Positions 11,054-22,755 of a stretch of DNA of 64,000 bases are shown one piece after another. How positions within the stretch are numbered: position 1 is the first letter of the stretch; each line of letters opens with the position of its first letter. Under the pieces are notes generated by a model. The model made no database searches and was not told the DNA's origin. It saw only the letters and a list, made by a program, of their open reading frames with translations. The translations under genes were made by a program, and so were the position numbers. This DNA comes from Topomyia yanbarensis (Eukaryota > Arthropoda > Insecta > Diptera > Culicidae): assembly GCF_030247195.1 (NCBI RefSeq), contig NC_080671.1, positions 88,162,370-88,226,369 of the forward strand, given 5' to 3'.

Positions 11054-11566
11054 CTTACCGTTCGGGCTGGAGCCTTGTTGTCTCTTGCTGTATGCAGATA
11101 CCGTCTACACTCCACTCGGTCCATTGCCGCTTGTCGCCAGCCTCGCAGTCTTCGAAAGGTCCGCGGGTCGTCCTCTATCTGGTCGATCCACCGTGCTCGC
11201 TGTGCTCTTGTTCCTGTAGTGTCTCCCTCAAGAACTATCTTCACCGGGTCGTCGTCCGACATTCTTACGACGTGTTCAGCCCACCGCAAACGTCCTATTT
11301 TTGCGGTATACGCGATGACCTGTCAAACAAAGTTCCTGCAGTGCTACGACTTCAAAGTTGCGTGGTTCGAATTCGTCGTAGATTATCCTGTCGAAAGCTG
11401 GAAAGCAGAGTGACCTGCAGTTCCGTGTTCCGAGTTTCCAATCGTAGTCCTTATTTCGTCGCGTAGGTCTTTGCCGATTGTTCCGATTCGTGTTTTCTTC
11501 TGCATTGTTCGAAACGGTTAGTTTTCCAGGGCGGCTTGTTGGACTTTTCTCAACCCCCTGTCTCAC
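11054..11566 (-). pseudogene. Endonuclease start fused to RTE reverse-transcriptase C-terminus
   Basis: The minus-strand frame from 11566 contains LGTRNCRSLCFPAFDRIIYD and VVALQELCLTG (about 11360-11430), matching the first strands of a LINE apurinic endonuclease, including the catalytic Glu of the ALQE motif. This frame ends near 11276. The adjacent frame, across about 11290, reads GRLRWAEHVVRM and RARWIDQIEDDPRTFRRLRGW, the usual C-terminal end of RTE-clade RTs. The catalytic core of the endonuclease and the whole polymerase palm are absent. I infer one deletion joining the two ends. No function as an enzyme is possible. Confidence 0.75.
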
Positions 11567-11853
11567 CGGAGGACCATTGTGTCAGCTCTGTTTAGAGTCC
11601 CACGCTGACACGAGGACGATACATCAGCCGCCCCTAACATGGAGAACAAACGCTCGGATGGACTCACCTTCCGAAAAGAGGAGCCCCACTTCCCTGTCAG
11701 CATACGACCATGGTCCCACCGGGGTTGGTTACCCGATTTTTCCTATGGTTACTCGTACTCCAGCTGGCACTGCGGGGAGGTAGGGATAGAAGTTACTGGA
11801 CAAGAAACTAAGGACCACTGTGGCGAACCGCATTGCCCAGTCATTTACGAACC
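11054..11853 (-). mobile_element. Internally deleted RTE-type LINE with TSD
   Basis: The insert interrupts one 110-bp repeat unit, which resumes exactly on the other side. It is flanked by a 12-bp duplication, GTGAAATAGTTA (11042-11053) and GTGAAACAGTTA (11854-11865), with one mismatch. It is 800 bp on the minus strand: a GC-richer 5' UTR (11853-11567), the start of an AP-type endonuclease, and then, with no polymerase between, the last segment of an RTE-type RT. It resembles the end-to-end derivatives known for RTE families, which are mobilised in trans. Confidence 0.75.
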
Positions 11854-12460
11854 GTGAAACAGTTAATTAAACCATAAAATATTCATGTACTCGAGAACGG
11901 GTAATGATTTCTAGTACATTAGTCACAACTCAATATTTGTGCTTGTGAAACAATTCACATAAATTATTTTTCATAGAAATGCTAACTGGTTCATGATTCA
12001 CAATCTATCTTGAGTGCTTATGATATTTAGAACATATCCCTAATCAAATTCATGCACCTCTGCACATGAGGATGAAATTTTCAGTCACACTTTTATGATC
12101 CAGTTCATATTGTCACGTTATTCCAAGCAAAAAATCCGGTAGTGATTGAAAAATAGTATATCTTAATAAGGAGGAGAGAAATTACCTATATCATGATAAA
12201 ACTTCAGATATCATGAACATGAGTATCATAACTCCACGAGCCAAATTCGAAAGTGCGCTCAAGAATAATATATCACGACAACGTGCGTATAAATTACGAA
12301 AATCGTTATTAGCATCCTGATATCGTGACTAAGATTCTGAAATCATTAACATAAATTACTCACTTATGATTAAAATATCACGATAACGTGAATGGAAATT
12401 ACGAAAGTCGTGACTGAGGTCCTGAAAACATGAACATAGACCGCGCTACTCTGCGAGAAA

Positions 12461-12790
12461 AAGTCTTTAGTACACTCATGAGTTTATTATACGAGCAAAG
12501 TGATAAGTTTCAAAATTAGCACTGTTACGAATCACCATACGAAAATTTGGTTAGAGGAGACGGACGAAGATAGCCGCCCGATTAGAAACACATAACAAAA
12601 AGATTTTAAAACTATATCTCGGGTTGTTACTTGTTATAATTTTCTGTTATTTTAACTACTAACGAGATCAAATTTATAACACAATATGTTACGAACATTT
12701 TATTGTGTTATAATCTTGTTATTTCATTTTGATCGGGCGACCATCCCCTACTTCAGTAGATCATCAGAGAAATTCAGTCTTCTTGTACAG
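12461..12790. other. Short anonymous spacer with a perfect small hairpin
   Basis: A 13-bp perfect inverted repeat, TTATAACACAATA (12674-12686) and its complement (12701-12713), with a 14-nt loop, is the only structure seen. It is probably the end of a small DNA element. Confidence 0.45.
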
Positions 12791-15700
12791 TAGTTTTCAT
12801 AGTGCTTCAGAAGGTGTCCGAATATTTCAAAAAATTTCGGCCAAGTTCACACAATTACTGAAGATTCCAGAAGATCTCGGAGGATATAAGAAGAGTTCGG
12901 TTGAATTGAGAGGATTTCAGAAATGGATTAAGAAGTGTTCTCAAATGATTCCAGACATTTTACGAAGAAGTCAAATGATTTCAAAAGATGTCAGAAGACT
13001 TCAGAAGTTATATGAAAATTTCTGAAAATTTTGGATAATTTCTAAAGGTTCCAAAAGATTTCAAAAGGTTTTTGTAAGATTTCAAAATATTCAACAGATT
13101 CAAGAATGCGCCAACAGATTTCAGAAGATTTAAACAGTTTCGAAAGATTCTAGAAAATATCACAATATTTCAAAATAATTTCGCAGATTAAATAAGATTG
13201 CAAAGAAAAATGCAGATAACTTCAAAAGTTTCACGCTTTTTTACGATTGCAGAAGATTTCGAGAAATTTCGTAAGATATCAAAAAAATTCGGCCAAGTTT
13301 ACACAATTACTGAAGATTCCAGAAGATCTTGGAGGATATAAGAAGAGTTCGGTTGAATTGAGAGGATTTCAGAAATGAATTGAGAAGTGTTCTCAAATGA
13401 TTCCAGACATTTTATGAAGAAGTCAAATGAATTCAAAAGATGTCAGAAGGCTCCAGAAGATATAAGAAAATTTCTGAAAATTTTGTATAATTTCTGAAGG
13501 TTCCAAAAGATTTTAAAAAGTTTTTGTAAGATTTCAGAAGATTTCAAAATATTCAACAGATTCAAGAATGCGCCAAAAGAGTTCAGAAGATTTAAACAGT
13601 TTCGAAAGATTTTAGAAAATATCACAAAATTTTAAAAATAAATTTAATATCAAATAAGATTGCGAAGAAAAATGCAGATAACTTCAAAAGTTTCACGCTT
13701 TTTGATGATTGCAGAAGATTTCGGGAAATTTCGAAAGATTTCAAAAAATTTCAGAAGATTTTGGATCGTTTTAGAAGATTTCAAACGGTTTCAGGTAGTT
13801 ACAGATGATGCCAGATGATTTCTGAATATTCAAAGGATTCACGAAATTTTCAAAAGATTTAAGAAGATGGTTGATTGAGTTTAGGTAAATCCACAACTTT
13901 AGAGTTCAGATCATTTCTATTGAATTAGTGAATCGGTGGCAACCTGAAGATTTCAGAAGATCGCAGTTGATTTCAGAAGTTCGACGAAGATTTCAAATGA
14001 TTTCTGGAAGATTCAAGAGATTCCCGAAGATCTAAAAAGTTCTCGGAGCATATAAGAAGATTTCGGAAGAATTGAGAAGAGGCCGGGCGTAGCGTAGTTG
14101 GTAATCGATTGCCTTATGCGCAGCTAACCTGGGTTCGATTCCCAATACCGCACATAGGGTTAGAGATTTTTCTAACCCGAATAAAGAGGTAAATGACCCC
14201 AACGTTACAACCTTTATAATCGAAATAAAAAAAGAAATTGTGAAGATTTCAGATAAGAATTGAGAAGTGCTCTCAAATGACTTCAGACTTTTACGAAGTA
14301 TATAAATAATTTCAGAAGATTTTAGCAAATTTCAGAAGATTTTGGGAAATTTCTGAAAGTTCCAAATTATTTTAAAAGGCTTTGTAAGATTTCAGATGAT
14401 TTCAGAATATTGAAAACAAGATTCAAGAAGGTGTCAAAAGATTTCAGAAGGTTTAAACAGATTTGAAAAAAAAATATCACTAAATTTCAAAACAGTTTCA
14501 TATATTGAATAAGATTACGAAAATATTGAAATAATTTCAGAAGTTTCACGTTTTCATGATTTCAGAAGATTTCACAGGATTTTAGAAGCCATCGAAAATT
14601 TTCAGAAGGTTTTGGATCGTTTTAGAAGATTTCTATAGTCTTCAGGAAGTTACAGAAGATTTCAGATGCTTTCTTAATATTAAGAAGATTCACGACATAT
14701 TTAAAAGATTTAAGAAGATTCTTGGTTGCGAAGAATTTGAAATGTTTCGAAATAATTAGAAATATTGGAATAGTAATTCCAAAACTTCAGATTTCAGAAC
14801 ATTTCAACAGAATCAATAAAATTTAGGTGGAAATCAAAAGATTTCAGAAGATCTGAAATGGTTTCAGAAAGAATCAAGAGATTCCAGGGGATATCAGAAA
14901 ATTTTAGAAGATCACAATTGATTTCAGAAGGATCCAGCAAATATCAGAAGATTCATGAAGGCTTCAGAAAATTTCAGAAGATTTTAAGAAATATCAGAAG
15001 ACTTAAAGTTTTTGAAGATCTAAGCAAATGTCAGTATTGGTAAGATTTATATGGTTACGAAAGAAAAGAGATTACAGAAGATATAAGAATTTTTCAGTTT
15101 TTAGATTCAAAATTTCAGATGATGTACTCGCGCAGTTGTATTTAGTACAACACCTTCAGAAACTCTAGCGAAATCTTCTTTCGGCGCCAGCGGCTGCTCA
15201 TTCGGGAAGCCATTCGCGCGATTGCCGGAGGGTAAAGAAGATTTATGAAAACTTTACAATGTTTGAGACGATCTTGAAACATTTTGGAATATTTTGGAAA
15301 ATACTAGAAATTTTCGAAAGAGGTCAGCAAACAAAACTTCAAAATAGTTGGGAAAGTTTTAAAAGGTCTTCAAGATTTTCAGAAATTTTTGAAAGATTCA
15401 AAACGACTTCAGAACATTTCGGGGGACTGCAGAAGATATCAGAAAATTTCCGAAATTTTTAGATAATTTCAGTATTTTTCAGAAAATTTCAGTAAATATC
15501 GCAATTTTCAATTGATTTCAGTACACTTTAGAAGATTTCATACGACTTCAGATGATTTGAGAATGTTACAGAATCTTGAAGATTTCAAAATAATTTTGAG
15601 CAATTCATAGGATTTCGACCAACTTCAGAAGATTCAAGGAAATTTTTACAAAAATTAAAAGCTTTTCTAGGGGACTTTATACGATTTTGCAGAATTTCAG

Positions 15701-15890
15701 ATGACTTATGAAGTTTTACGAAGATTTTGAAAAATCTCATACGATTTCAGATGATTCAGAAGATTTCAGTATGGTTATAAAGTTTTCAAAAATTTCAGGA
15801 TTTTTTGCAAGGTTTCAGAAGAATCTGAAAGATATTACAAAAGTTCAAAGGCCGTCAAAATGTTTCGGAAGATTTGAAAAAAAATCTGAC
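12791..15890. repeat. 3.1-kb degenerate minisatellite (TTTCAGAAGA type)
   Basis: Nearly the whole stretch consists of variants of a 10-15 nt phrase, TTTCAGAAGA or GATTTCAGAAG. A higher-order duplication is visible: the block starting at 12841 (CCAAGTTCACACAATTACTG) recurs at 13293, an offset of 452 bp, over more than 400 bp with few changes. A third, more diverged partial copy runs through about 14020-14470. The reading frames across it (repeats of S-E-x-F-R-R-x-Q) are by-products of the repeat. It is interrupted by a SINE at 14081-14232 and by non-repeat DNA at about 15115-15240. Confidence 0.85.
14081..14232 (+). mobile_element. tRNA-derived SINE
   Basis: The 150-nt unit begins GGCCGGGCGTAGCG. 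It has an A-box-like TAGCGTAGTTGGTA (about 14090-14103) and a B box GGTTCGATTCCC (14132-14143), the internal RNA polymerase III promoter of a tRNA-related SINE. It ends in an A-rich tail (AATAAAAAAAG). Imperfect copies of AAGAATTGAGAAGA and AAGAAATTGTGAAGA flank it and could be the target duplication, although the host repeat makes this less certain. A diverged fragment of the same family lies at 62442-62516. It is not a functional tRNA: no acceptor-stem pairing was found. Confidence 0.8.
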
Positions 15891-16639
15891 AAGTAGAGGT
15901 GCACGAGGTCTCCGTAACAAAGGCTTTCACACTAACATTCCCGTTCTTCCCCAGTGGCCGTGAGGACGTGATCTGTGCGACTCTTGATAATCTAAAGTTT
16001 AGAACTATTGTAACGAGCACATTATGCCACTCACAATCTCCCCTCCTTAATTCTTGGCGCACCTTCACAAGTTCTGAGCATTATTACGAATTTCTGTTCA
16101 ATATTTGAATCGCTTATTTCTAGAGAACTGTGTTCAGGTGAATCAGGCTGGCTCGTACGTTGGTACAGTTCCGGTTATTTTTAGCTCTTTTTTCCTATAA
16201 TAGGATATGCATTATCATCAACCTAAATCCGGCCTGAGTTACTTTTTTTGTTATGTGTCGGTGGTGAAGCCATGTTGCCATGGAATGATATATTGTCTTA
16301 ATGAGAAAGGTACATTTTAAGGATTAAATGAAATTGATTTTTTGACAATCCCTTGTATTTGGCACAACTCCCCATTTATATATGGGAAGGTGCCAGTTGA
16401 GCCAATATATTCTATATTTTTTGTGTTGGTATTACGTCCAATCACAAGAATTTCAATAGCAGGCGACTTCCACGAGAAAGTTGTATTTCCGCTTCTTACT
16501 CTTAGTAATTTTCTGACAACAAATTGTATGTCTTCATATATTTAGCTTTTAATTATGGCGTCACTTCACCCATACCATGAATTTTGCTCAACTTGTTTTA
16601 GCCATTTGTCGCTCTTTACCCGTCCTAATAAGCAAAACT
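15891..16639. other. Anonymous DNA
   Basis: No gene or recognisable repeat is supported here; the base composition is ordinary for the window. Confidence 0.35.
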
Positions 16640-18010
16640 TTCCTCGTTATCATCTCTCACCTAATCAACGTCGCTTGTTCGGGTCATGAAGACTCGCTTC
16701 CTCCTTTCTCTTGACAACCAATCCCAAAACATTTCCAAAAGAAAGCATATCCTAATGAATTGATCCTTCACCAAACAAACTACCATAAAAAGGAATCTTT
16801 TTCTCCCTAATTTAGATAATTTCTTACGACGACTTTCAAACTTTTCCCTTTGCCCTTTCCGTTCCTCCATCGGCTAAAGCCTCTTCCAATCAACCAATCC
16901 TATCCGACTCCGTAGGTCACATTTATCCCTAGCATTCATCATCTTCATCTTTTGAAGCTGCGCCCACTTTCTCCCACCCCACTCGATTTTCCTTTGATGC
17001 GCGTCCTCCAGCCCTCGAAGGCCGCACCGCTCACGCTACACTTGTTGTTGGTTCGGATTTATAAACACAAATTAATTATTTTTTGCCTTCGTTGAACACT
17101 CATCCTCCTCGTCATCATCCCGTTGACGCTGCCTGGTGTGCCACAGGATCCTAGCCCGGCCGGCTAGTCTTCATTTTCCACTCCTTTAGTCAAGTGGCTC
17201 ATCGTACTTCGGAGCGATCTCGTTGGATGCAGCATCAGTAGCAGCAGCACACAAAAACAGGGTCCCGATAAGAACTCAGATTCTAGGCGATAAGAGCTTC
17301 CTTTCAGTTCACCCATCAAGCCAAGGAAACGAAGCAGCAGTACCACCGAAGAAAAGGACAAGTGGAACTTTCTATTCAACTCGCATTATTATTATTTTTC
17401 GTTCGCCTCCTTCTCCTCTAAGCCAAGCCTGTTTAACCTCTCTTCAGTGAACTTTATCTCATTTGTCATATTTCCACTCGGCGGATCGAGTGTAGAGTTT
17501 CTCAATTTTCCCTATTTAGTTTCAGCGGGTGCCGCCAGCGTCGGTCGGTTCGGGAAGTAGGTTGATCAAGTTGCGCCCGGTTTGGTTTTGGTTGGTTGGC
17601 GAAGCGAAGGACGATGAATGTTGAATTGTCGACATTCGATGCTTCGTTATAGTGGAGAAAAAAGGTAGCGTTTGGTAGCGGAAAAATGTAAAAAAAAATA
17701 ATAGCCATCGAGAAGACGGGCGAAGCCGTCAGTCGGACGGCGGGTGGGTGTGTGGGCTTTGGAGCATTTTCTAGGACATCATTTCGCTGGGAGATCTTAT
17801 TGTCGTGCATCGGAGTCGAGGATGGGCAAACAATGAAAAATTGCTCCCCGTAATGAGATTTCATTCAATTCAATTTGAATTTTTCTCCACAACCGTTTTG
17901 CATCCAGATGAAGATTTTCCACATTTCCTAGGAGAATGCTTTCGCTTCGTTTGGCCGGTATTGTGGCTTGCCGGGAAGGACGCGGGTGGTCCTGGGAGAA
18001 AGGTGAAGGT
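16640..18010. other. Low-copy-looking GC-richer island
   Basis: This segment is richer in G+C and in C/T tracts on the plus strand (about 16640-17160). It includes CAG-type triplets near 17230-17250 and 17335 and shows no internal repetition or similarity to other parts of the window. Two or three reading frames of 90-120 codons exist on both strands, but none has a recognisable domain. It is a candidate for host-specific sequence (regulatory DNA or untranslated exon). Nothing here proves either. Confidence 0.3.
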
Positions 18011-19914
18011 TTCATCAATAATAGAAAACTCGGAATGGAAGGTAAACAAATTGAATTCCAATCGACCAACTGCTCAGTTTATCAGATCTGATTGGTTCAC
18101 TGTGGATTTGCAGTGGTAAATCGTCTACTGGGGTTTTATTGGAAAATTTGTTTTTCCATATATACCGTTGTTCTCGGTGAGAATGGGCCAAAAAACTGGT
18201 GTTCATCTTAATCCTTGAATCACGACTTTAATGTAACTTTAAATATATATACTGAAAATAATTAGCGACCCCGACAACGCTCACATACACATTTTTTGAA
18301 TCGCTACTTACCGTTTCGAATCAGATTGTTGATGGTGAATAATAATATAGTTCACATACCGCTAAAAAGTATATGAAAGTACTTAATTCGATGATGAAAA
18401 TTACAATGCAAATGATTTAATATACTGCATATTGGTAACTCGATCCTTATCGCGGATTGTCATCTCTCTACCCTCAGACATGATTCAACAGTCATCATTC
18501 CACTCAGACAAGACCATGCGTATTTCCCACGTACATTTAATGTCATGCGATGTAGTTTCCCACAATTTTACTTTCACGAACTCCTCAGAATGTAACTTTT
18601 ATGAAAAATATCAACTTTTGCAACTTTTATTGATGAAATGCCGTACATTTAAACACAAATACTTTCAAAACAAGGTAGAAAATTGGCATTCCTCTAAATA
18701 TTAGCATAGCTCTAAACTCCTACGAAATGTAACTGTATTCATCTTTATACATAGGAAAACGTTATTCCGCAGCAATTAACAGGATTATTCACCGGTGTTT
18801 CATATTTGTTCACAATGTTTCACAATTTTGTTCAAACTTCTTCTGCGAAAAAACCAAAAAATCACGAAATTTTTTTGGAATTTTTTTATCACCTAATTGA
18901 CAAAAAGAAATCCAAATCCCCATATACATGGACGGTGGCATGTAATATGATTATTAAACTGTGCATTTTGTAATGCGAAACTGTGGAATCCCTTATAGAA
19001 GCCGAAGTTTTCATGAAAATGCGGTTGGGCCGACCTATTCACTCATATTTGATCCTACAATGTATACTAAAATACAAAGGACTATAGCTATATAGGAAAC
19101 GCTTTGCACATATCAAGAACAAAATGCTGCGTGTCTGTTCTATAATCAGACATCTCCTTATGGAAGACCATGTACAGAAACCGCTAAAAAACTCAACTAC
19201 GCAAATATAATCATCTGAACGACAAACGGTTACCATCATACCCGTGATCCGCAATTGTAACAAGCAAAGAGAAATATCTATTCGCGATCACTATGACAGC
19301 ATTACATGAATTTGTGCGACAACGAGAGATAAGCCCATGACACTAAAAATGCAGTGTTGGAGGAAACAAATGGAAAAAAAAGTTCTCCACACGTAATAGC
19401 AAGTTGCGGGTACGAGAACAAAAGGATAATCACTAATATTCATTTATCTTATTTTTTATTATCAATTGTGAATATTTTGAACACTACCCTTCTCTTTTTT
19501 TGATGGGTTTGACGGTATTGCAAACATCATCAAGCATACTGCATGCATAAGTGCTACAGAACCTCTGACAGACAATTGCTTTAAGATGGTTATTGCCTCG
19601 ATAGTGGCGCATCGAGGAGACCGAGAGGGCTTATGGGTCTTTTTTATGTTTTATGTTTTTTCACACTCTGCGCCAACCCATACTAATGCTCAACAACTAG
19701 CCTGTGCGCGCTGACGTGACCGGCTGGCGGATCGACGTTCATTGACTTTTGCTGTGGGCTCTTTTTGATGGCATTATTCCACAGCTAAATGGCAGTATTG
19801 GTGGAGGGGCTCACAGTAAGGGCCATTGCGTGTCTATTTATCGGCCGACTTCGTCATCGTACACAGGGTGATTAAATTAATTTAATAAATACATAAATAG
19901 AAATCTATTAGTTG
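18011..19914. other. Anonymous AT-rich DNA
   Basis: I see no supported gene, RNA gene or clear repeat unit in this stretch. Confidence 0.35.
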
Positions 19915-20830
19915 TCGTTTTGTAGTAATTGTAGTTTTTAGTACTAGTGTAAAATTGTTATGTGCTAGGCGTATGTCTATCTGTGTATGTGTTCGTCTGA
20001 ATATTTGTGACAGTTGGCTCAGGGAATGGATGCGGAACTGGCGTATATGATAGAATAGTGGGTAATCTTTCCGGTATTCAATTTGTGCATTCGATTCTTT
20101 TCATTCGGGAAGGTTGGATTGGATAAATAAAGGTACAACTAATTTTCCGACGCACGTGAATCATTCATTCCCGGTCAGTATAGCATGATGTAAGTTTAGC
20201 AGAATAGCAAATAAGCAACATTTGCACGAGTTAAAGTAGTTTGATTTTATGTTACATGTATTTTATATTCAACTTCGTTAATCTGTTCTATTGTACATCT
20301 ATTAGTTTGCGTTTCTATTACTCATGTATACCAAAATAGTATCGGTCAATTTATGCACTTCTAAGCATACTCTTTGCATCTTTTTTTCTTTATTCGGTAT
20401 GCTATGATTCTTTTTATTAGTATACTCTATACTATACTATACTCTATATATTCATATAGGAACAACCGTACAAACGCTCGTGCCCTTCGCGATAACACAA
20501 ACATCCCGGTAGTTAAGTAAACGTAACACCTATAAACATACAAACGCGGTCTCAAACATTAACCCACCACTCGCGCGATCTTGAAACGGCCAGGTCCGGA
20601 AGTCCTACCGCGGTCCTAGCAGCCTAGACTAATGCCTCCAGTTGAACCAATAAAAAATGACGCTCATGTTCACTAGACAACATATGTGATTCTGACGGGG
20701 AGCCCTTCCGAGAACGTAGCTCTACAGCTCCAGTAGGACAACTTTCGAAAAAAAAATTGTTTTTAGTACTAGTGTATAATGTTATGTGATAGTCGTATGT
20801 TTATCTGTGTATGTGTTCGTCAGAGTAGGG
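19915..20830. repeat. Unclassified dispersed repeat, copy 1
   Basis: The segment 19985-20200 (TTTGTGACAGTTGGCTCAGG through the region with CACGTGAATCATTCATTCCC) recurs at 23240-23430. The segment 20480-20745 (ACAAACGCGGTCTCAA, then CAATAAAAAATGACGCTCAT) recurs at 23755-23885 and in 26330-27480. The phrase TTTTTAGTACTAGTGTA occurs twice inside this copy (about 19935 and 20762). The order is the same in each copy, so they derive from one element. No coding region or LTR termini were identified. A small CTATACTATA tract lies at 20424-20452. Confidence 0.6.
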
Positions 20831-21646
20831 TAATGTTTCGATTAGATCACGGTCGGTCTGTATTTTAGCGTGATATATTTAAAACAAAATAGAAAACTAC
20901 ATTGAAGCATTAACCCATGTATTTATATAAACGAAAAGTGATAAAAAGTTCAAGATAGTCAAAAAGAATAAATCATAGTAGGGTAATGAGCATATTTTTG
21001 CTATGTTTCTATGTTATCTACCCAAGCCGTTGGTTAGAGCAGCGTCTGCCATCTTTGTTCAACGCATTGGGTCTAATGGTATGGCATCAGCGGATAAATT
21101 TTCCCCATACGGCTTCACTTTATGTAACCCACACCGTTTGTTAAAATTGTTGAACCACCCAAAACTCAACCTGAAGAAATCTGGCAAATATTTTGACTAT
21201 TAAAATAGGTGTGTTCGAAGAGACTACGATTCAGTTTTCGTTGTTTCATAGAAATAGTCCCATCTCCAATTGCTGATGTTGTCCTTCCAAAAGAAAAGTA
21301 TTCACATCAATTCAAGAGCAAATTCATATCTTGGCATACCTACCATATCTTGCATATTTTGTTTTTATCATTATTTTGTTATATTTTTCTGCGGATAAAT
21401 AACAGTTAAGCGAATAAAAAAGAAGTCGATTTTTTTACTCGCTACACTAGTGTTCGTCCTAAGGACACGGCAAAAAAGTTACGAAGAATTTAAAATAAAA
21501 ATTGGAATTGACTGTAAGATATTTCGGCTATCCTAGTCATTGCCATAACGTTTTTGGTAAAACATGATTTCGTGATTATTACGTTTACGGTTCCGCGCCA
21601 CGCCCTCCACTACTTAGCCATCTATAAAAAATTGCGATACTTTCTT
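20831..21646. other. Anonymous AT-rich DNA
   Basis: GTAGGGTAATG occurs at about 20826 and again at 20980, which hints at the termini of a small element, but I cannot define its ends. No gene is supported. Confidence 0.35.
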
Positions 21647-21670
21647 AACAATCTATATTTTTTTTTTTGT

Positions 21671-21718
21671 ATTTCGTTTATTTGACACGGCTCATTGTGG
21701 TAACTTAACGGAGCCGTG
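21671..21718 (-). promoter_or_regulatory. 3' terminal stem-loop and tail of half-LINE B
   Basis: On the minus strand CACGGCTC pairs with GAGCCGTG (plus-strand positions 21711-21718 and 21686-21693) around a loop with AAGTTACCAC. TCAAATAAACGAA follows immediately. The stem is identical to copy A and the loop differs at a few positions. Confidence 0.7.
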
Positions 21719-21767
21719 GGTCTATTAAATTATTACAATATGTGAAAATAAAAATGAATAAAAAATA

Positions 21768-22755
21768 TTATGAAGTATCCTTCGGGTCTCGTCCACGCAA
21801 CTTTCTATTGCGCGGGGAGATCTTCTTTCGTAGCAAGGTACCATTTGTCTGCTCGCCTAGTTTATCTTGTGGGTCGATGTCATCATCGTCTATGGTGTCT
21901 ACATGTTCACGATCAGATGTTCCTCCTTTCTTATTGCCCTTACGGGTTACGCTAGTAAAGGCGTTGTCATTTGTATTGGACTCGCCGATGGTGCTAACAG
22001 TTGATTCTGAAGCATTTGATGCTGCTTTTATAGTTGTTATTATGGCCTGAACAGCTGCCACAAAATTGGTAACCGTTTGTGGTTCTGGTGATAGTATTGT
22101 AGTCTGCGTTGTTTCGGATTGGTTTGCCGAAGATGTGTGGGGAATTGGCTCTGATGCATTCTCCTTAGCATCTTCCGCACAAGGTGTTCCATGATGTGCT
22201 GTCTGGTTGCAGTATTTGCACGTAGGTGTCTGCCCTTCGTGGGTGCATACCGTGGCCTAATTAATGTTAGTTCCGTTACATTTGAATTGTATAGTCAAGT
22301 GGCATCCTCACAACAAGAACACCGTTAGGAGTACCAGAGAAGAAGTTTCTCCAAGTATCAGGTGTAACGGATTCCACTTCTCCGAATTGCGACATGTATT
22401 TTGTAATTGATTCACGAGGAGTACGCGGTGATAAATCATGTAGCCTAACATCTATCAAATCATTTTCTATGTACACTGGGATCTTCATTTCAACACTGTC
22501 ACTTTTAATCACGTGTTTCAGGTTGTTCTGTGAAGCGAATTTCTTTGCTTGGTCTAATGTGATGAATGATATCAATACTGCACTGCGCAGATGATGGTAT
22601 TGAAGATAGGTGACGGTGACGTCCTTAAGCCTAAGCTTCATAATCACCTTCAGAAAATGTTCCAGCTCACGGAGACTCGGTCGTGTGGAACAAAATCTCA
22701 AGTCAACAACCACTGTGTTGGGTCGAAGCTGCGGTTTTTCATCAAATTCACTCAT
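21768..22755 (-). pseudogene. LINE ORF1 protein, half-LINE B copy
   Basis: The start at 22755 (MSEFDEKPQLRPNTVVVDLR) is supported by the aligned start of copy A. The first open stretch (22755-22276) contains the conserved LQYHHLRSAVLISF segment and the RRM-like PVYIENDLIDVRLHDLSPRT. A frame shift near 22280 and a TAG in the new frame (about 22258-22260) break it. The frame then continues with the CCHC knuckle CKYCNQTAHHGTPC (about 22185-22225) and a Ser/Thr/Asn-rich then basic C-terminus ending in RKKISPRNRKLRGRDP. This copy keeps the N-terminal region that copy A has lost. Confidence 0.8.

Larger units (their letters stand above)
10625..12460. repeat. Composite tandem-repeat element, copy 1
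   Basis: Two repeat types lie side by side. From about 10740 to 12010, units of roughly 110 bp recur, built on phrases such as CTCGTGAAATAGTTCACAAA and ATTCGTGAACTNGTTCATGATT. From about 12180 to 12440, units of roughly 80 bp recur, built on ATCACGATAACGTGAATNGAAATTACGAAA. The same two types appear at 49840-51480 in reverse-complement order, so they belong to one dispersed element in opposite orientations. This copy is interrupted by an RTE-derived insertion (11054-11853). I cannot name the family; nothing coding is present. Confidence 0.7.

Noticed and set aside
14081..14160. tRNA gene
   Set aside because: The A and B boxes are present, but no acceptor stem or cloverleaf is found and an A-rich SINE tail follows; a related fragment at 62442 confirms a SINE family.
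12729..15462. Several 60-100 codon frames rich in S-E-F-R-K-Q
   Set aside because: Translations of the AGAAGATTTC minisatellite; they follow the repeat period and have no independent support.
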